The position numbers were made by a program, and so were the translations under genes. Below, one piece after another: positions 46,496 to 55,657 of a DNA stretch of 64,000 bases (position 1 is the stretch's first letter; each line of letters begins with the position of its first letter). The notes under the pieces are model-generated. The model searched no databases and was not told the DNA's origin. It saw only the letters and a list, made by a program, of their open reading frames with translations. The stretch comes from Reinekea marinisedimentorum (GTDB lineage Bacteria; Pseudomonadota; Gammaproteobacteria; Pseudomonadales; Natronospirillaceae): assembly GCF_004341165.1 (NCBI RefSeq), contig NZ_SLZR01000003.1:1-64000 (forward strand), read 5' to 3'.

Positions 46496-47887
46496 ATGTT
46501 GAAATCATCCAAAATATCAAAAGGCTCGTTCTTTGAAATAAGCTCTATCGCCTGGCCTATGGCAGCGAACGCCGTGTTGCTGCGGTCTGTCGGTATTGTC
46601 GATCTGCTGCTGGTGGCTTCGCTGGGCGAAATCTCAGTCGCCGCCTTCGGTATTGCCGGTGCCATTATGGCGTTCATCATCGGCATACAGGGCGCCATTG
46701 CCAATGGTACGCAGCTGGTGGTTTCCAGAGCTGTGGGTGCCGGAGATAAGCTGAATGTCGGCGCAGAGACGACCTCCGGCTGGGTGGCGAACCTGGGCTT
46801 TTCGCTGCTGGCCATCGTGGCACTGTATTTTGGCATCGAGCCGCTCATTCATCTGATTTCACACAACGATCATGTCGCCGTAGAAGCGGTCAGCTATGTG
46901 AAAATATCGCTGATCCTGCTGGCGTTTTCGTCGGCTTCGCACGTTTTTGTTTCCTACTTCAATGCCTGCAAGAAAACCAAAATTCCGTTTTACGGGTTTA
47001 TTCTTGAAATACCGGTAAACGTCATTTGCAGTGTGGTGCTTATATACGGGTTGTGGGGTATGCCGAAGCTGGGGCTGGCAGGCGCCGCCTGGGGCAGCGT
47101 CATCGCCATCGTTATCCGATTCACCTACCTTGCGTACCGGATGAAGCAGGAGCAAAGGATTGGCCGTGTTGCCGGCCTGGGCAAGTTCAGCCGCCGCTCG
47201 CTAAAAATACACCTTGATGAAGTGATCCCCATTGTCGCCAACTTTGTGGTGTTGCTGACCGGTCAGCTGGTGCTGCAGGCACTCTTTGCGCAACTTTCGG
47301 TTTCTTCTTACGCTGCCATCACACTGATACTGCCGTGGATTCAGATCGGTTCGCTGTTCGTGAATTCCTGGGCGCAATCGAGCACGATTATTGTCAGCCA
47401 GTCGCTGGGGCAGAAAAACTACGCCGTCATTCCGGATTTTGTCCTTGAATCCAAGCTGGTGGCGACGGCCATGTCGCTGCTGATGGTGCTGGGCTTTTAC
47501 CTGTTCAGTCTGTCATTGCCGTACCTGTATGGGAACCTGTCAGCCGAGACCATCGCGGCACTGGCTATGATCGCGCCGTGCTACATTTTTATTCCAATAT
47601 TCAGAACCAATAATATGTTTTGCGGCAATATGATCCGGGCGATGGGCGAGAGCTATCTGATCGTGCGAATCAATATAATTACGCTGCTGTGCATCTCCAT
47701 TCCGCTCTGTGCTCTGTTGATTTATCTGGGCGCGCCGCTGTTCATGGTTTTCGGCATCATCATCTTTGATGAAATGCTGAAGTTCTATTTTTTCCAGAGA
47801 ACATTGACCAATAAACTCAACAAATACCGGGCTATGAATGCTAATAGCGATCCCGTTTCCCTAGGTTGCGGTCAGCCGGGCTCGTGA
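46496..47887 (+). CDS. MATE family multidrug/toxin efflux transporter
   Basis: A 463-residue inner-membrane protein with about twelve hydrophobic helices arranged as two MATE repeats. The first repeat begins EISSIAWPMAANAVLLRSVGIVD with the MATE-type GAIANGTQLVVSRAVGAGD, and the second has VVLLTGQLVLQALFAQLS and SSTIIVSQSLGQKNY. MATE proteins export cationic compounds in exchange for Na+ or H+; the substrate is not predictable here. No clear Shine-Dalgarno before ATG. Single gene with no obvious functional link to its neighbours. Confidence 0.88.
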   Translation: MLKSSKISKGSFFEISSIAWPMAANAVLLRSVGIVDLLLVASLGEISVAAFGIAGAIMAFIIGIQGAIANGTQLVVSRAVGAGDKLNVGAETTSGWVANLGFSLLAIVALYFGIEPLIHLISHNDHVAVEAVSYVKISLILLAFSSASHVFVSYFNACKKTKIPFYGFILEIPVNVICSVVLIYGLWGMPKLGLAGAAWGSVIAIVIRFTYLAYRMKQEQRIGRVAGLGKFSRRSLKIHLDEVIPIVANFVVLLTGQLVLQALFAQLSVSSYAAITLILPWIQIGSLFVNSWAQSSTIIVSQSLGQKNYAVIPDFVLESKLVATAMSLLMVLGFYLFSLSLPYLYGNLSAETIAALAMIAPCYIFIPIFRTNNMFCGNMIRAMGESYLIVRINIITLLCISIPLCALLIYLGAPLFMVFGIIIFDEMLKFYFFQRTLTNKLNKYRAMNANSDPVSLGCGQPGS

Positions 47888-48168
47888 TCTAAAAAAAGCA
47901 ATTGTCGCCAGTTCAAATAGTCACTGAGACCGGCTGCTAAAAAGTGACTTGAACAGCTCTACAGTCTGAACAATACCTTCCTACCCGTTGACCAAATTGT
48001 GAACAAAGCAGCTTGGTCGCTGTCGGGTTTTATCTATCATTCGCCTGCGAAATTTACAGGGCTCAGAAAAATCGCCAACCCGGTTTCAGGCTGAACCTTG
48101 CTGCTGTTTTCCAATAAAAACAAACAAACCTGTTGCAAGGCGATAGCGATTGATGGAGACAATTCAAC

Positions 48169-50760
48169 ATGATTAGAAGAAGCATGATGCTTTTAGCGGC
48201 GCTGGTAAGTCCTCTGGTATTTGCCGAGACCACGACGATTTCGAGCCTGGAAGAATTTATTGATCTGATGGATGAGAGCAATCTCGATATTAAAATGGTG
48301 GCAGGCACCTACCACATTGATGAGGCTGCCAAGTCGTATTTCGAGGGCGGCGACTGGCCCGCCAACGTCGCCAATGAAGCGGGTGAAGAGGATGTCTGGC
48401 CGGGCCTGTTCGATTTTACCGGCAGTAATAACAGCTTCGATTTAACCGGTGTCACCTTTACTTTTGACTCCACCATTATCAGTGATATGCCCAATGCGGC
48501 CCATGGCATCCTGGTGGAGCTGGGCGGCGAAAATAACGTCTGGAAAGGTTTTAACTTAGAAGAGGTGCCGGATGAAAATGGAGACTATGGCGTTTATTCA
48601 AACATTTCTGGCGGTACCATTTTAAACATTACCGGCAGTGGTCATGAGTTTTCAGATTTAACCGTGAAGGCGCGTTTCTCCCGGCCCTATGGTTTTGGCT
48701 CTCTGTATGGCAAGACAGGCAGCAGCTCTGGCACTTTGCCCAACGTTCGGCTGGGTAAAAAAACGGCGGTATTCATTGATGATGTGCAAGACAGCAGCTT
48801 TGAAAACATTCTGATCGATCACAGTGGTTTTGGTCATGTACTGGCCTTTAACGGGCCGATTGATAATGTCACCGTTGACGGCGCAACGTTGATCAGTGAA
48901 ACCCGTTCAACGGATAGCTTACGTGAAAACGGGATTGCCGGAGCCGACCGCAATGGCGTTCCGTTTGGTGTGCGCTATAACAGTGTCGATCTGATTGGCA
49001 GTGAAGACAACGATGAGTTTTTCGAAAACTTTGATACCGATAATCTGGATCAGTGCCAGAGCTTATCTTCCGGCGATCAGTACGCGCCAATACAGGAAGG
49101 TTATCAATTTACCCTGTCAGAGGCTGCTTTCCGTGGCTATAACATGGATGAGATAAATAGCCTGACCATTCGCAATGCTCATGTCATTGGTGCCCGTTCA
49201 GGTATTGCATTAAGTACCGCCGCTGGCGCGATTGAGGTTGAAAACTTTACCGCAACCGGTATTGCCGGGCATGGCGTTCCAGCCTGTGATGGTGCTTGGA
49301 ACAGCGACAACGGCGGCGAAGGTGACGCTACGGCCTTTGGTCCGTCATCCAATAGCGTGCTGATTAATGCGGCGGCAGATTCAGCCTACGCCACGGTGAT
49401 CGAACTGAACGAAGGCCAGGACAACATCACTGCCGATATACAAGTGCTCGACCCGGAAAATGGCTACTTCCGCCCCAGCGATTCTACGGCGTTAGCCCTG
49501 ATCAGCGGTAACCAAAATGCGGTCCGTCTGTGGCGGGAGGATAATTCCGCTCTGGAAGAAGACCTGATCATCAAGGTTGGCCACAGCAGCAACGAGGCCA
49601 GTGAACTATTGCTGTGTAACATGACGCAGCAGGCGGTGACCCTTTCCGACACCGTTACTGATTCTGTCATTTATTCCGTGGGCACCGTGACTGACTACAG
49701 CGATGGCTCGAATACTGTTTATCAGCTGGGAAGCGCCAGTGACGAGCCTGAGCTCTGCCAGCTGATTCAAACTGGCTATTCGCGAAACAATTCAGAGATT
49801 GCCGAACGCGATCTGCAATGGGGTGATCAGATCTTTATTGCCGCAACCGGCGACAACAATTACGACAGCGATTGCGGTTGGTATGGCTGTCAGGTTGGCT
49901 ATATGGATGATGATAAAGCCTTACAGTTAGCCTCCGGTAACGATGACCCGGACAGTTTTTATTTAAGGCAGGATCCGGATGAAAGCTATGGCGCATCCTG
50001 CGTAGAATGGGGCGATAAACTGGTACTGGCTTATACGGCCGATACCTACGAAACAAACAGCTGTGGCTGGTACGGTTGCCGCGTTGCTGAACTGAACGAT
50101 GACGCCAGTGGCCTGCAGTTTTCTCACGGCGGTGATGACCCGGCTTCTTTTGTGGTGCGTCCGCCGGCCGGTGAAACGGCATCGGGCTGTGTCAGCACAC
50201 AGGATGAAGTGGTTCTGGCTTATTCCACTCAAGCCTACGAAACCAGCAACTGTGGCTGGTATGGCTGCAGAGTGGTGCAATACGATGGCAGCGATCTGGT
50301 TGTCGCTCACGGCGATGATGATCCGTCGGGCGTTTACCTGCGTTCCTGGGAGCAGGCCTTTGAAGACTATGAATACGAAGCGCCGTACCAGCGTGACCCG
50401 CGTTCATGGACGCTGGAAGACGGTAAGTTAATTTACAGCACCGGTGCATGCTTCACTTATAAAGGGAACGGTGTATTCATGCTGACCGATTGTGATCAGG
50501 TCGATTCTGACTGGAGTTTGAACAGCGATAACCATCTGCAATGGTCGAGTAACCCGTGGGGACTGGAAGGTGGTGCCTGTTACGGTTATCTGGGTGCCAG
50601 TGACTGGGGCTTCGACAGTTGTGATGACATCAACACCTCGTTTGATGAAGACAACAACGAAATACACCACGACTCTAACCCCTGGAGTTACGAAGGCGGT
50701 GCCTGCTTCGACTACTTAGGCGGTGGTGAATTTGGTTACATCAACTGCGACGATTTCTGA
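48169..50760 (+). CDS. Secreted parallel beta-helix protein with CGWYGC repeats and trefoil-like C-terminus
   Basis: An 863-residue exported protein. Signal peptide MIRRSMMLLAALVSPLVFA, then a right-handed beta-helix-like region (about 20-500) with asparagine- and glycine-rich turns such as FENILIDHSGFGHVLAFNG and EVENFTATGIAGHGVPACDG, resembling polysaccharide lyase or glycosidase folds, though I see no assigned catalytic set. Next come three repeats (about 547-725) each centred on CGWYGC(Q/R)V. The last about 115 residues contain three units of GACFxYxGxGxFxxxxCDD type, suggesting a disulfide-bonded carbohydrate-binding beta-trefoil. Probably extracellular glycan binding or cleaving. Family not recognised; single gene ended by a terminator. 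The 281 bp upstream hold no gene. Confidence 0.7.
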   Translation: MIRRSMMLLAALVSPLVFAETTTISSLEEFIDLMDESNLDIKMVAGTYHIDEAAKSYFEGGDWPANVANEAGEEDVWPGLFDFTGSNNSFDLTGVTFTFDSTIISDMPNAAHGILVELGGENNVWKGFNLEEVPDENGDYGVYSNISGGTILNITGSGHEFSDLTVKARFSRPYGFGSLYGKTGSSSGTLPNVRLGKKTAVFIDDVQDSSFENILIDHSGFGHVLAFNGPIDNVTVDGATLISETRSTDSLRENGIAGADRNGVPFGVRYNSVDLIGSEDNDEFFENFDTDNLDQCQSLSSGDQYAPIQEGYQFTLSEAAFRGYNMDEINSLTIRNAHVIGARSGIALSTAAGAIEVENFTATGIAGHGVPACDGAWNSDNGGEGDATAFGPSSNSVLINAAADSAYATVIELNEGQDNITADIQVLDPENGYFRPSDSTALALISGNQNAVRLWREDNSALEEDLIIKVGHSSNEASELLLCNMTQQAVTLSDTVTDSVIYSVGTVTDYSDGSNTVYQLGSASDEPELCQLIQTGYSRNNSEIAERDLQWGDQIFIAATGDNNYDSDCGWYGCQVGYMDDDKALQLASGNDDPDSFYLRQDPDESYGASCVEWGDKLVLAYTADTYETNSCGWYGCRVAELNDDASGLQFSHGGDDPASFVVRPPAGETASGCVSTQDEVVLAYSTQAYETSNCGWYGCRVVQYDGSDLVVAHGDDDPSGVYLRSWEQAFEDYEYEAPYQRDPRSWTLEDGKLIYSTGACFTYKGNGVFMLTDCDQVDSDWSLNSDNHLQWSSNPWGLEGGACYGYLGASDWGFDSCDDINTSFDEDNNEIHHDSNPWSYEGGACFDYLGGGEFGYINCDDF
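49809..50343 (+). repeat. Three coding repeats centred on CGWYGC
   Basis: Units of about 62 residues (period about 187 nt) share WGD(Q/K)(I/L)(F/V), an A-Y/T segment, Y-(D/E)-(S/T) then CGWYGC(Q/R)V and a closing DDPxSFxxR. Two cysteines flank the WYG core in every copy. The third copy has lost the WGD tryptophan. Confidence 0.85.
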
Positions 50761-50773
50761 TCGCAGCATTGAT

Positions 50774-50807
50774 CGGCCATAGCGATTCAGCGTTATGGCC
50801 GGTTTTC
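50774..50807 (+). terminator. Rho-independent terminator after the beta-helix gene
   Basis: CGGCCATA and TATGGCCG form an 8-bp perfect stem with a 12-nt loop, followed by GTTTTCTT, just after the beta-helix stop codon and before the convergent exopolysaccharide operon end. Confidence 0.75.
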
Positions 50808-51740
50808 TTAAACCACAACACTTTTCAGCAGCGCTTTAACGCGGCGAATATTCGGATAAACCAAAAAGGCGTGCAGGTGCGCGCCAATGCTCGCCAGCCG
50901 TTTTTTCTCTGCCTGCAGCTTTTCACAGCGGGCATCCATCAGGCGTTCATCGATAAACTTTTTAATGTTGGCACTCTGTTCTTTGGCATCGTTAAGGTGA
51001 CGACCGGCAATGATCTTCATGGCCTGAATGCGGTTGCCAATATTGCTGGAAACACTGCCGCTGCGCATCAGGTAGTTCATGGTGATCTCATTGGTAAAGC
51101 CAACATGGCCAATCTTGCTCAGTTTCAGCCATAAATCCCAATCGCTGGCGCTGGGCAGTTCGCTGTCGAAGCCATTCACGGCAATAAAGGCATCGCGGCG
51201 GCACATGACGGTAGAGGTGCCAACCACATTTTCTTTCAGCAACTCGGCGGTGGCTTTATTCAGCTGGCGGTAGCCGGTGGCGTGACCGGAGCGTTCAATC
51301 AGGCTTTTAAACTCTGGCCAGTAGCTGAAGCAGGGCACTATGCCATTCGGGTGTTCGTCGCTGACATGCTGATAGTCGGTAAAGGTCAACACGGTGTCCG
51401 GGTTGTGCTCCATGTAAATTAGCTGATCATTCAGCTTACCCGGCAGCCAGGTGTCATCCGCATCCAAAAAGGCCAGATATTTTCCCTGCGCCACCTGAAC
51501 GCCAATGTTGCGTGCTTTACCCGGGCCGGCACCTTGCTCCAGCACCACGTTGATATCACTGCGTTGTGACTGCAGCTTTAACAAGTAATCGCGTGAGCCA
51601 TCGGTTGAGCCATCGTCAACGAACACAATCTCCAGGTTAGACATCTTCTGGGCATCGATGCCGGCAATACAGTCGGGCAAATACGCCATGCAGTTGTAGT
51701 TAGGAATAATGATGCTGATTTCAGGTTGTTGAGTGTTCAT
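50808..51740 (-). CDS. Glycosyltransferase family 2
   Basis: A 310-residue cytoplasmic or membrane-peripheral GT-A glycosyltransferase. It begins with the family 2 pattern ISIIIPNYNCMAYLPDCI, then FVDDGSTDGSRDYL, and has the nucleotide-sugar and metal motif LAFLDADDTWLPGKL; the C-terminus is charged and helical. ATG 51740 has GGAG and overlaps the stop of the polymerase gene as ATGA, so I use it rather than the longer frame. Last gene of the minus-strand exopolysaccharide operon; it adds one sugar to the lipid-linked repeat unit. Confidence 0.9.
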   Translation of the reverse strand: MNTQQPEISIIIPNYNCMAYLPDCIAGIDAQKMSNLEIVFVDDGSTDGSRDYLLKLQSQRSDINVVLEQGAGPGKARNIGVQVAQGKYLAFLDADDTWLPGKLNDQLIYMEHNPDTVLTFTDYQHVSDEHPNGIVPCFSYWPEFKSLIERSGHATGYRQLNKATAELLKENVVGTSTVMCRRDAFIAVNGFDSELPSASDWDLWLKLSKIGHVGFTNEITMNYLMRSGSVSSNIGNRIQAMKIIAGRHLNDAKEQSANIKKFIDERLMDARCEKLQAEKKRLASIGAHLHAFLVYPNIRRVKALLKSVVV

Positions 51741-53077
51741 AGCGTACTCCTTTGAGTAGACAGGTATTGGTTTAATGCGATCGTCAGGGCGATCAGGATA
51801 TAAAGGGGCCAGATAAAGCCCTGAGTTAAGAAGGTGCCGGAGGTACAAAAGCTGACAATACCGGCAAGCAGGGCCGGGCTGATTTGAGTCAGCGCCGGGT
51901 TATCTGAATTCAGGGTGTCGCGAATGTTGCCGATGGCCAGCTTGTAGCAGGCCAGTACCAGGCTGAGAAACAGCGCCAGGCCAATAAAGCCGGCCTCGGC
52001 CAGTATCTGGAACCAGGTGCTGTGTACGGCGTGGTTTTTGCCATCCCAGTGCGGCGTGTGGAAGTAGTAGTTGGCGTAGAAATTATTAATGCCCACACCG
52101 GTAATGGGGTTGTGAACGGCCATGCTCATCGCAGCCTGCCAGGCGTGAATGCGACCCATGGCCGAGGCATCGATTCCAGCCTCGGCGCTGCCACCGGAAG
52201 AGCGGTCGCTGATGCCGGCAGCGGCAACCAGCATAACCATTAAGAAGCCGCCGGCGCCCATCACCAGCAGTTTATTCTTAACCTTCAACCAGGCCAGCGT
52301 GCCGAACACAGCACAGATGCCAAGCAGGCCGCCACGCGATTGAGTGCAGATGATCGCCCACACCACCAGAATGCTCACCAGCAGCGCCAGAATCCTGAAA
52401 AACGGGTTCGCCTTGCTATTGAGCGAAGCAGAAACGGCGAAACTCAACGGGAATGTCAGCACCAGCGCCAGATCATTCGGGTCGCCAATCATTGAGCCGA
52501 TATCCCGGCTGATGGTGACACGCGTGCCTTCCACCAGACCAATGCCGTTCATCTTATTGAAGATGGCAATGCAGCTGATGATGGCCCCGGCAACCAGTAT
52601 AAAAACGGTGGTCAGGTGAAAATCTTTTGGCGTCCGCACCAGCCAGGCAATGGCAAACACCATCGCGATAACCTTCACATACGAACCCTGCAGAATGGCC
52701 ATGGCGCTGCCGCGGTCGGTCGCCATAAAGGCGCCAAAGACGATGAGTATAAAAAACATCAGCAACAGACCCATCAGCGGGTGCCAGTAAGCCTTGATCT
52801 TTTCAGTTAAAAACAGGTGCCAGCCGAGCACGCCAAAAGCGGCAAGCGCCAGCAGCTGAGGGATTTTCAGTGGCAGCAATGCTGGTATGGCTTCGTGAAT
52901 ACGGAAGAACGAAAACACAATAAAGCCCAGACAGACCCAGACCGGAAAGCGCAATACCGCCCATGCCGCAGGCACCATTAATGGCAACACCAGCAGCACC
53001 AGCGGTTGCTTGAGCAGGTGGGTTGCCGCCAGCATCAGCGCCGCGCCCACGATCAGCAGGATCACCTTCGGGGTCAT
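51737..53077 (-). CDS. O-antigen ligase/Wzy-type polymerase family protein
   Basis: A 446-residue inner-membrane protein with about twelve helices and a large periplasmic loop near the C-terminal third containing GVGINNFYANYYF and AVHSTWFQILAEAGFIGLALF, the O-antigen ligase/polymerase signature. It should polymerise repeat units flipped by the neighbouring Wzx protein. The ATG at 53077 overlaps the flippase stop by one base (TAATG) and has GGAGG upstream. A ligase role is possible, but the exopolysaccharide setting favours polymerase. Confidence 0.88.
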   Translation of the reverse strand: MTPKVILLIVGAALMLAATHLLKQPLVLLVLPLMVPAAWAVLRFPVWVCLGFIVFSFFRIHEAIPALLPLKIPQLLALAAFGVLGWHLFLTEKIKAYWHPLMGLLLMFFILIVFGAFMATDRGSAMAILQGSYVKVIAMVFAIAWLVRTPKDFHLTTVFILVAGAIISCIAIFNKMNGIGLVEGTRVTISRDIGSMIGDPNDLALVLTFPLSFAVSASLNSKANPFFRILALLVSILVVWAIICTQSRGGLLGICAVFGTLAWLKVKNKLLVMGAGGFLMVMLVAAAGISDRSSGGSAEAGIDASAMGRIHAWQAAMSMAVHNPITGVGINNFYANYYFHTPHWDGKNHAVHSTWFQILAEAGFIGLALFLSLVLACYKLAIGNIRDTLNSDNPALTQISPALLAGIVSFCTSGTFLTQGFIWPLYILIALTIALNQYLSTQRSTL

Positions 53078-54483
53078 TATTCTGCCTCCAAAGCCAGTTT
53101 GACTGGCCGCGAGAATAGCTTCAGCTCGTGCGTTGTTGCCAGCAACCAGGCGAAGAAGGCCAGGGTTTGACCAACACACAGCAGTAGCATGACGCCGGTA
53201 GTGAAGCCGGCAAACAGGGTGGCCGCAACCAGCAGGCTGTGAATGATCAGCAGATGAAAACGGTAGGGCAGGCGCAGCAGACCCTGGCTTACACGCACAA
53301 ACACCAGCGCGCGCAGGGCGTAGAGCATAACGAAGGTGATAACGACACCCTGCAACCCGAGCCAGAGGCTCATGGCGGAGAACAGCGTCAGCGCAATCAT
53401 TGCCATCACCAGATTAATTTTGAAGACAATGTTCGGGCGCTCACCGCTGTAACAGCCGATGTTCAGCAGGTGTGACATCTGCTTAAACGCCATACCCAAT
53501 GCAAGCCAGGGCAGAATTGAAATAACCGTGCTGTAGCGCTGCGGCAGCAGTTCGCTGATGAGCCACGGGGTTACTGTTGAAAGCAGCAGCACCATCCACA
53601 GGCAGAAGTGCGATACCAGCTCACCCATGCGCGCGGTGCGTTTTTCACCGTCGGCATTCTTGAGCATCTGAAAGCGCTTGGGGAACCACCACAGCGTCAG
53701 CGGTTCGCAGGCAATGGCAATGATCATCGCCAGTTGCATGGCCAGCGCGTACTGAGCCAGCTCGGCCAGACCAACGGTCGCTGCGAGAATCCAGCGCTCG
53801 GCACCGGCCGCCACAAACAGCAGTACGCCAGAGCACATCAGCGGCCAGCCGTACTTAACCAGGGCGCGGCCCTTTTCAGCACGCCATTGCCAGCGGATGT
53901 TACGGTGCTGCAGCAGGATCAGGGCAATGGCCAGCAGTGCGCTGGTTATGAAACCGGACAGCAAAATGCCGGTAACGCCCCAACCGGCATGCAGGAAGGC
54001 AAAGGTGGCCGCAGCCTGAGTCAGTGCTTTACCGCTGGTGAGCAGGAAAAAGGTTCCGGCACTGTCCTGCAGGCGCAGCCAGCTTAATGGAATGTTGATC
54101 AGCGCACTGACCAGCAGCGTTGCAGAAGCCAGCGCCAGTTGAACCGGGTTAAGCTGCGGCAGCAGGTGGTTGGCCGCAACGCTGGCAAACAGGTACACAA
54201 TAAAGCCATAGCTGGCGATCTTCGCCTGTTGCAGCGTGGCGGTGCTGATCAGTTCATTGCGCTGATCCGGCTGGCTGTCACCCCATTGTTTGTACAGGGC
54301 CTCGGTAAGGCCAAAGCCAACCAGAATGCTGCCAATGTTCAGTACCGAGAGCCACAAATCGAGCTGACCGAATTGCTCCGCGCTGAGTGCATTGGCGACA
54401 ACCGGCAGCATCAGGAATGAAACACCCTTCATCAGAAACAGACCCATGCCGTAGTAGAGCATTTGCTTCAACTCATGCGTCAT
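53077..54483 (-). CDS. Wzx-like polysaccharide flippase
   Basis: A 468-residue inner-membrane protein with 12-14 hydrophobic helices. The N-terminus (MLYYGMGLFLMKGVSFLMLP, then LSAEQFGQLDLWLSVLNIG) is typical of the polysaccharide transporter (Wzx/RfbX) family. It flips lipid-linked oligosaccharides across the inner membrane. Its start overlaps the end of the glycosyltransferase 4 gene by 11 bp, and its stop overlaps the polymerase start, so the four genes are tightly coupled. Confidence 0.88.
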   Translation of the reverse strand: MTHELKQMLYYGMGLFLMKGVSFLMLPVVANALSAEQFGQLDLWLSVLNIGSILVGFGLTEALYKQWGDSQPDQRNELISTATLQQAKIASYGFIVYLFASVAANHLLPQLNPVQLALASATLLVSALINIPLSWLRLQDSAGTFFLLTSGKALTQAAATFAFLHAGWGVTGILLSGFITSALLAIALILLQHRNIRWQWRAEKGRALVKYGWPLMCSGVLLFVAAGAERWILAATVGLAELAQYALAMQLAMIIAIACEPLTLWWFPKRFQMLKNADGEKRTARMGELVSHFCLWMVLLLSTVTPWLISELLPQRYSTVISILPWLALGMAFKQMSHLLNIGCYSGERPNIVFKINLVMAMIALTLFSAMSLWLGLQGVVITFVMLYALRALVFVRVSQGLLRLPYRFHLLIIHSLLVAATLFAGFTTGVMLLLCVGQTLAFFAWLLATTHELKLFSRPVKLALEAE

Positions 54484-55648
54484 GGCGATGCCCCTGAATG
54501 GCCAGAGACATCTTCAAGGCACTGATTTCGCAGCTGTACAGACAGGTGACCCGCATTCTGGCGCGATGGATCAGCGAGTTGCGTTCCGCCGCAGTGAATG
54601 CCAGGTTTTTCTCAATGGCACTGGCAATATTGTAGGGTGCGTTGGGCAGGGTGAAGGTGCCGGAATCTTCGGTCAGAATTTCCCGGCAGCCCATAAATTC
54701 GGAACAGATCACCGGAAGGCCGAGCGCCATGGCTTCTTTAACCACCAATGGGCCGGTATCGCGGTCACCGTTTTCTGCTTTGCAGAAGGGCGCGCACAGT
54801 GCCGCATAGCTGGCGGCGTTTTCAATAAACCATTCCGCCGGTTTGGCACCCAGTAATTGCACCTGCCGTTTTAGGCCCAGGGCCTGAATCTGCTGTTGCA
54901 GTTGTTCGCGCAGCGGGCCATCGCCCACGATGTCCAGACCGGGGCGGTTCTTCTCCGGCATCATTGCCAGTGCGCTTAACAGATCGGGCAGGCCTTTTTT
55001 CTCGGCCAGACGACCAATAAACAGTAACCGCTGGTTGTGGCTGGCCGGTGTGCGCAGTTCATAGCGGGATGGGTCGATGCCACAGGGGATCAGCGGAACC
55101 TGCTGCTTAGGCGCCAGCTGCTGAAACAGCTGCTGCATGTCTTCGCAAACAGCAACGGCAAAGGAGGCGTGCTGCAGCTTCAGCGCAAGATCGGTCGGCG
55201 ACACATACACATCAAAGCCGTGACCTACAAAAGAAACGGTACAGCCCAGCAGCTTGGCGGCAACAATAGCGGTCGCCGCGGTATGCAGTGCAAAATGTGC
55301 GTGCAGGTGGCTGCAGTTTGCCTGTGAAGCCAGGTATGCCAGCTGGCCGGCGCTTTTGATCAGCGACTTTTTCGGCAGGCCGGTTTGTTGTTGCACAAAG
55401 GAAAGCGCACGCGCACTGTTGGCTGCATTCTTGCCCCACATGGCCAGCGCTTTAACGGTCGGTACTGCGATGATCTTTTGGGTTTGTTCAGCCAGTGGCT
55501 TATCAATGGGCTGACCCTGTTCCGGGTTGCTGGCAAAGGCGAATGGCGCGATGCCGAAGCCGCGATCCTGCAGTGCCCGCATTTCATTACCTATGAAGGT
55601 TTCCGACAACACCGGAAAATCACCCAGAACGTATCCTATGGTTTTCAT
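54473..55648 (-). CDS. Glycosyltransferase family 4
   Basis: A 391-residue GT-B glycosyltransferase. N-terminal acceptor half includes DFPVLSETFIGNEMRAL and HLHAHFALHTAATAIVAAKL; the C-terminal donor half has RLLFIGRLAEKKGLPDLLSAL, IVGDGPLREQL and the family E-x7-E in VVKEAMALGLPVICSEF. It works with the other transferases of this operon on repeat-unit assembly. It follows the asparagine-synthase-like gene after 9 bp and overlaps the flippase gene. Confidence 0.92.
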   Translation of the reverse strand: MKTIGYVLGDFPVLSETFIGNEMRALQDRGFGIAPFAFASNPEQGQPIDKPLAEQTQKIIAVPTVKALAMWGKNAANSARALSFVQQQTGLPKKSLIKSAGQLAYLASQANCSHLHAHFALHTAATAIVAAKLLGCTVSFVGHGFDVYVSPTDLALKLQHASFAVAVCEDMQQLFQQLAPKQQVPLIPCGIDPSRYELRTPASHNQRLLFIGRLAEKKGLPDLLSALAMMPEKNRPGLDIVGDGPLREQLQQQIQALGLKRQVQLLGAKPAEWFIENAASYAALCAPFCKAENGDRDTGPLVVKEAMALGLPVICSEFMGCREILTEDSGTFTLPNAPYNIASAIEKNLAFTAAERNSLIHRARMRVTCLYSCEISALKMSLAIQGHRHDA

Positions 55649-55657
55649 GCCTGCTCC

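Noticed and set aside
48060-48168. Sigma-54 promoter for the beta-helix gene
   Set aside because: No GG-N10-GC element with the extended consensus was found; the nearest pair has the wrong spacing.
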